A stretch of 37,765 nt of DNA from CAYXWM01 sp964468805. GTDB lineage: Bacteria > Bacillota > Clostridia > Lachnospirales > WRBF01. The notes below the pieces were generated by a model. That model was given only the letters and a program-made list of their open reading frames with translations. It was not told the DNA's origin and ran no database searches. Made by a program: the position numbers and the translations under genes. Below are positions 33,845 to 37,765 of the stretch, piece after piece; the first letter of the stretch is position 1; every line of letters begins with the position of its first letter. The stretch covers positions 1-37,765 of the forward strand of contig CAYXWM010000023.1 of assembly GCA_964468805.1 (NCBI GenBank). The letters run 5' to 3'.

Positions 33845-36505
33845 ATGACCCATATTGGATTAACTGACGAGCAAGTCGTTCAATCAAAAGAAAAACACGG
33901 CACAAATTCGTTGAGCCGTGTAAAAAGAGGCGGCTTTTGGGACAAGCTAAAGAAAAATTTCGGTGACCCCATGATAAAAATACTGTGTGTGGCTTTATTC
34001 ATAAACATAGTATTCGCAGTTACGGGAAATGCCCATTGGTACGAAACTATGGGAATAGCTGTAGCCGTAGCACTTGCCACCTTTGTTTCAACATTTTCGG
34101 AATATCGTAATGAAAATGCCTTTCAGAAATTACAGGAAGAAGCTTCGAGGATTAAATGCAAGGTCTACAGAAACGGTATTTTAACGGAATTATCCGTGGA
34201 CGAAGCAGTGGTGGGCGATTGTATTTTGCTTCAATCCGGGGATAAAATCCCGGCAGACGGTATTATAGTTTCCGGCAATATTAACACAGATCAATCGGTT
34301 TTAAACGGCGAAAGCAAGGAAGCCGTAAAAAAGCCTGCCCCTGAAAACTACAGCGACCAAGATTCCGGCATGGATTTCTTAAACGAATACAAGGTATTCA
34401 GAGGAACGGTGGTCTGCTCGGGAAATGCGGTAATGTGCGTTACCGGTGTAGGCGACAATACGGTTTACGGAAGAATTGCAAGTGAACTGCAAGAGGATGA
34501 CGAGCGAGATTCACCCTTAAAAGTAAAGCTGTTGAAGCTTGCAAAAAAAATCAGCAAATTCGGCTACTTAGGCGGTTTGGCTATAGCGGCAGCATTTTTG
34601 TTTCAAAGGATAGTTATATACAATCACTTCAATATTAATGAAATAACTCTGTACTTTTCGAATCCCATGGTTATTGCAAACGATGTTGTCAATGCGGTAA
34701 TTCTTGCGGTGATTATAATAGTTATGGCGGTTCCGGAGGGTTTACCTCTTATGATAGCCATAGTTTCCGCTTTAAATATGGGTAAAATGCTGAAAGACAA
34801 TGTTTTGGTCAGAAAAATTACGGGCATAGAAACCGCCGGAAGTTTGAATATTTTGTTCAGTGACAAAACCGGTACAATTACAAAGGGAAAACTCGAAGCG
34901 GTGGTCTTTGCAGACGGTAAAGGCAGGGAACACAAAGACTTTGACTCCGTTCCAACGAAATTGGCAGAAATTCTGTGCCTCAGCATACACCACAATACCG
35001 ATGCCATAATTACCGTTCAAGATAATCAACAACGTATCTTAGGCGGAAATGCAACAGAAAGAGCCATCTTGGGTTTTGCGGCGGGAAAAAGTAAGCTCCG
35101 TAATATATCCGAAATTAATTCTCTGCCCTTTAACAGCGAAAATAAATTTTCCGCAACTTCTGTTAAGGGAGATTATAACTTAACCTTAATAAAGGGTACT
35201 CCGGAGAAAATACTACCCAATTGCACCGGATTTTTTGACGAAGATGGTAACCTCTGCAAAAATTTCAATACTCAACTTATTGATCAAACCACAGACAACT
35301 TGGCTCAAAGGGCAATAAGAGTCTTGGCTTTGGCTGTAAGCAATAAGGAATTGGAAGACAATACTCTGCCCGGCGGAGATTGGACTTTGGTCGGAATAAT
35401 AGGTATAAGAGACGAAATACGTCCCGAATCACTTACCGCCATTTCTCGGGTGCAAAACGCCGGGGTTCAGGTTGTAATGATTACCGGTGACCGAAAAGAT
35501 ACGGCTGTTGCCATAGCAAAAGAAGCCGGTTTGTTAACCCAAGACTCTCACAAGGTTCTTACTTCCGATGATTTGCAAAAATTAAGCGACAATGAACTTA
35601 AAGCCATGCTTACGGACATTCGAGTAATTGCAGGAGCCTTACCGAGTGACAAAAGTCGTCTGGTAAAAACAGCACAGGAGCTTAATCTTGTTGTCGGTAT
35701 GACCGGCGATGGGGTAAATGACTCTCCTGCCTTGAAAAAAGCCGATGTGGGGTTTGCCATGGGCGGCGGAACGGAAGTTGCAAAAGAAGCCGGGGATATA
35801 GTCATTACCGACGATAATTTCAGCTCCATAGATAAGGCGATCCTTTACGGCAGAACTATTTTTAACAGCATACGCAAATTTATTATTTTTCAGCTTACCA
35901 TAAATGTTGCGGCTGTTTTGGTTTCCTTTACTTCTCCGCTTTTGGGATTTGATAATCCGCCTCTTTCCATTACTCAAATACTGTGGATTAACCTAGTAAT
36001 GGATACCCTTGCGGCTTTGGCCTTCGGCGGAGAGCCTGCATTGAGCCGTTTTATGCAAGAAAAACCCAAAAGACGAGACGAGGATATTATCAGTCCTTAT
36101 ATGAAGAGTTCCGTTCTCACCGGCAGCCTTTCGGTATTTGCCATAAGCCTGGTCTTTTTGCTGACAGATGCATTTACCGGCTTTTTCAGAGAATCTCCCT
36201 CGGAAAGATACGTCCTGACCGGTTACTTTACCTTTTTCATTTTTTCGGCAGTATTTAACGCCTTAAACGCTCGCACGGAAAAGGTCAATATTTTTGAAAA
36301 TATCAGAAAGAATCCCGGGTTTATTAAAATTATTTTTATGATTATGGTCATACAAATAATAATGACCCATTTCGGCGGAGAAGTCTTAAAAAGCTACGGT
36401 TTGACTTTATCCGAATGGGCAGTAGTTTTATGCCTTGCCTTATTGATTATTCCGGTGGATATTTTCAGAAAGTTTATCATTTACAAAAAAACATCGGTCA
36501 GATAA
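33845..36505 (+). CDS. Calcium-transporting P-type ATPase, PMCA-like (P2B)
   Basis: 886 residues with the expected ten membrane helices. It pumps Ca2+ out of the cell using ATP. The phosphorylation site is DKTGT at D340, the TGES-like loop is LNGES (153-157), PEGLP (298-302 region) is the transmembrane ion-binding motif, TGDGVND is intact, and WINLVMDTLAALA in helix 6 carries the Asn and Asp Ca2+ ligands of P2B pumps. No calmodulin-binding tail, as is normal in bacteria. It is a monocistronic unit with its own promoter and terminator. Mn2+ transport cannot be excluded by sequence alone. Confidence 0.94.
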   Translation: MTHIGLTDEQVVQSKEKHGTNSLSRVKRGGFWDKLKKNFGDPMIKILCVALFINIVFAVTGNAHWYETMGIAVAVALATFVSTFSEYRNENAFQKLQEEASRIKCKVYRNGILTELSVDEAVVGDCILLQSGDKIPADGIIVSGNINTDQSVLNGESKEAVKKPAPENYSDQDSGMDFLNEYKVFRGTVVCSGNAVMCVTGVGDNTVYGRIASELQEDDERDSPLKVKLLKLAKKISKFGYLGGLAIAAAFLFQRIVIYNHFNINEITLYFSNPMVIANDVVNAVILAVIIIVMAVPEGLPLMIAIVSALNMGKMLKDNVLVRKITGIETAGSLNILFSDKTGTITKGKLEAVVFADGKGREHKDFDSVPTKLAEILCLSIHHNTDAIITVQDNQQRILGGNATERAILGFAAGKSKLRNISEINSLPFNSENKFSATSVKGDYNLTLIKGTPEKILPNCTGFFDEDGNLCKNFNTQLIDQTTDNLAQRAIRVLALAVSNKELEDNTLPGGDWTLVGIIGIRDEIRPESLTAISRVQNAGVQVVMITGDRKDTAVAIAKEAGLLTQDSHKVLTSDDLQKLSDNELKAMLTDIRVIAGALPSDKSRLVKTAQELNLVVGMTGDGVNDSPALKKADVGFAMGGGTEVAKEAGDIVITDDNFSSIDKAILYGRTIFNSIRKFIIFQLTINVAAVLVSFTSPLLGFDNPPLSITQILWINLVMDTLAALAFGGEPALSRFMQEKPKRRDEDIISPYMKSSVLTGSLSVFAISLVFLLTDAFTGFFRESPSERYVLTGYFTFFIFSAVFNALNARTEKVNIFENIRKNPGFIKIIFMIMVIQIIMTHFGGEVLKSYGLTLSEWAVVLCLALLIIPVDIFRKFIIYKKTSVR

Positions 36506-36520
36506 TGCCTTATAATAAAA

Positions 36521-36550
36521 GAAGCACTCGTTTTTGCAGACGGGTGCTTC
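36521..36550 (+). terminator. Intrinsic terminator after the calcium ATPase
   Basis: GAAGCACTCGT pairs with ACGGGTGCTTC (11 bp with one G-U), loop of 8 bases, followed by TGTATTTTTG. Confidence 0.7.
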
Positions 36551-36633
36551 TGTATTTTTGCACTTTGTTTTGTTTGTAACATTTCAATATAGGAAACATA
36601 TATTATACAAATGCAAAATAAGGGGTGTATTTA

Positions 36634-37236
36634 ATGGCAACAAAACCCAATGTTTATATACGTTTTCTACATGCGGTATCAGACGCACCGGGAGTAGATA
36701 TATATGTAAATGAGCAGATGATAGCAAAGAACTTAAAATATCGCGATTTTACGGATTATTTCGAAGCCTTTCCGGGAACCTATACCGTTACGGTGTTTCC
36801 TACCGGCAATAATGAAATGCCCGTGTACGACGAAAAAATTGAGTTAATGGACGACATGATTTATACTGTTGCCCTGTCGGGTTTATTGAGAGACTTAAAT
36901 GCGGTAGTGGTAACAGACCAAAAACACGACATAGACAAATCCAAGGCTTATATCAGATTCATAAATCTATCCCCTTATGATACGGAATTTGATGTTTACT
37001 TAAACGACCGACCTGTCTTTGATAATCTCACATATGAGGAAGTCTCTCCGTATATTACCCTCCAACCAACTACTTATTACGTTACCCTCAGAGACAGCAA
37101 AACCGGTCGTGTTACTTTCCAAGACCCTCGCATGACCCTAAAGCCCGGAAAAATGTATGCAGGATATTTTGTGGGGGTTGAAGACGTGGGAGACGGTTTG
37201 CAAATTTTGATACCACTTGAAAAAGCTTGCTACTGA
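36634..37236 (+). CDS. Double-DUF4397 protein
   Basis: 200 residues made of two similar halves. The first half (YIRFLHAVSDAPGVDIYVN) is the DUF4397 signature; the second (YIRFINLSPYDTEFDVYLN, about residue 108 on) is a diverged copy, each followed by a PxTYxVT strand. DUF4397 domains are usually exported beta-sandwiches, but no signal peptide is visible here. The ATG at 36634 has AAGGGG upstream; the GTG at 36625 overlaps that site. Function unknown. Confidence 0.9.
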   Translation: MATKPNVYIRFLHAVSDAPGVDIYVNEQMIAKNLKYRDFTDYFEAFPGTYTVTVFPTGNNEMPVYDEKIELMDDMIYTVALSGLLRDLNAVVVTDQKHDIDKSKAYIRFINLSPYDTEFDVYLNDRPVFDNLTYEEVSPYITLQPTTYYVTLRDSKTGRVTFQDPRMTLKPGKMYAGYFVGVEDVGDGLQILIPLEKACY

Positions 37237-37765
37237 CCAATTAAAAGGCAAGAAAAACAAGACTGTACCTGTATTGGGAATTAACGCCTTTTGGTACAAG
37301 TCAAATTTTAAACTCAATCCCATTTTGGCTTACAAATTGTTTCTCATTAAAAACTCCGACCGATAAATCCAATCCTTTCAGTTCCCGTTCCATCTTGACC
37401 GCCGTTTAAGGGCGGTTTTTTATTTTTTAACTGTAAATTTAACAAAATAAACTCTTTTCTCAAGAATTTTAAAAAAAAGTTCTTTAAATAAACTTGATTA
37501 TTTTATAAAATATCCGGTAATATTGATTTCATTTTTGTGATCCGTCTTATATGGAATTACTATATGCTTAATTCCATAAGGAAGAGTAACAAAAGCTATT
37601 CTTCGTAAACGTTTCACTCTTGCGTTTTTATGAAAAAAACACCGGTCGCTCACCACTGCGAATATACGCTTTTGTTACTGCTTAACTCGAAATTAAGTAT
37701 ATTATCCGTTTTTTAAGCTCCACATAATTATATTACACAGAAAACCAAAGGGGTAAATAGGTGGT
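37237..37765. other. Gene-free right end with two large inverted repeats
   Basis: After the DUF4397 gene, about 160 bases precede a terminator at 37398. Beyond it, TATGGAATTA (37550-37559) pairs with TAATTCCATA (37569-37578). Just after, AGTAACAAAAGC (37585-37596) is the perfect complement of GCTTTTGTTACT (37668-37679), enclosing 71 bases. A gene may begin past the window end, but I cannot support one here. Confidence 0.5.
37398..37424 (+). terminator. Intrinsic terminator
   Basis: ACCGCC (37398-37403) pairs with GGCGGT (37411-37416), loop GTTTAAG, followed by TTTTTATTTTTT. It would end the DUF4397 transcript after a 3' untranslated region of about 160 bases, or a separate small RNA. Confidence 0.88.

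Noticed and set aside
1..37765. CRISPR array, tRNA genes or insertion sequence
   Set aside because: No regularly spaced repeats, no tRNA-like T-arm in the gaps and no transposase-like protein were found.

Overview
The window is a stretch of low-GC chromosome from a Gram-positive bacterium of the Bacillota, most probably class Clostridia. The evidence is strong AGGAGG-type ribosome binding sites, frequent TTG starts, the gmk-rpoZ-priA-def-fmt housekeeping block, an archaeal/eukaryotic-type ProRS, an Hfq and a RelQ-type small alarmone synthetase. I cannot name the genus. No tRNA, rRNA, CRISPR array, insertion sequence or prophage gene is visible.

Layout. (1) 35-5541 (+) is a compact housekeeping operon: guanylate kinase, RNA polymerase omega, PriA, peptide deformylase, Met-tRNA formyltransferase and a membrane zinc peptidase, with genes overlapping or only a few bases apart. 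coaBC, often found between rpoZ and priA, is missing. A DJ-1/PfpI gene follows as its own unit and ends in a strong bidirectional terminator at 6290-6320. (2) 6325-20500 (-) is the most distinctive region, a 14-kb cluster of envelope proteins. In transcription order it encodes a large membrane-anchored extracytoplasmic protein, an ABC ATPase and permease, a coiled-coil protein with a Q/N-rich tract, a small MNT/HEPN-like pair, a BatA-type VWA protein, a tandem-VWA protein with an amidotransferase-like domain, and a type II membrane protein with a long acidic cytoplasmic domain. It resembles BatA/VWA/ABC neighbourhoods, but no MoxR ATPase or DUF58 gene is in the window. (3) 20847-25423 (+) runs from a good sigma-A promoter through a small membrane-anchored helical protein, a GT4 glycosyltransferase and LeuRS. 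LeuRS is preceded by a 79-nt element closed by a perfect 12-bp inverted repeat that is not a T-box. (4) 25781-37236 is a set of mostly single genes: a secreted propeller-like protein, Hfq, ProRS, a small secreted protein, RelQ, a FliL-like protein, a secreted gluzincin, a PMCA-type Ca2+ ATPase and a double-DUF4397 protein. The intergenic regions are AT-rich and hold many palindromes.

The best candidates for something undescribed are: the MoxR-less VWA/ABC cluster with an embedded MNT/HEPN-like pair whose HEPN partner has lost its catalytic His; a roughly 90-bp palindromic repeat present twice (30274-30364 and 33487-33576), one copy of which supplies the stop codon of a gene; and a RelQ gene whose conserved N-terminus extends upstream of any ATG/GTG/TTG to an ATC placed correctly behind a Shine-Dalgarno sequence. 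All alignments and counts here were done by eye; no database search was run.
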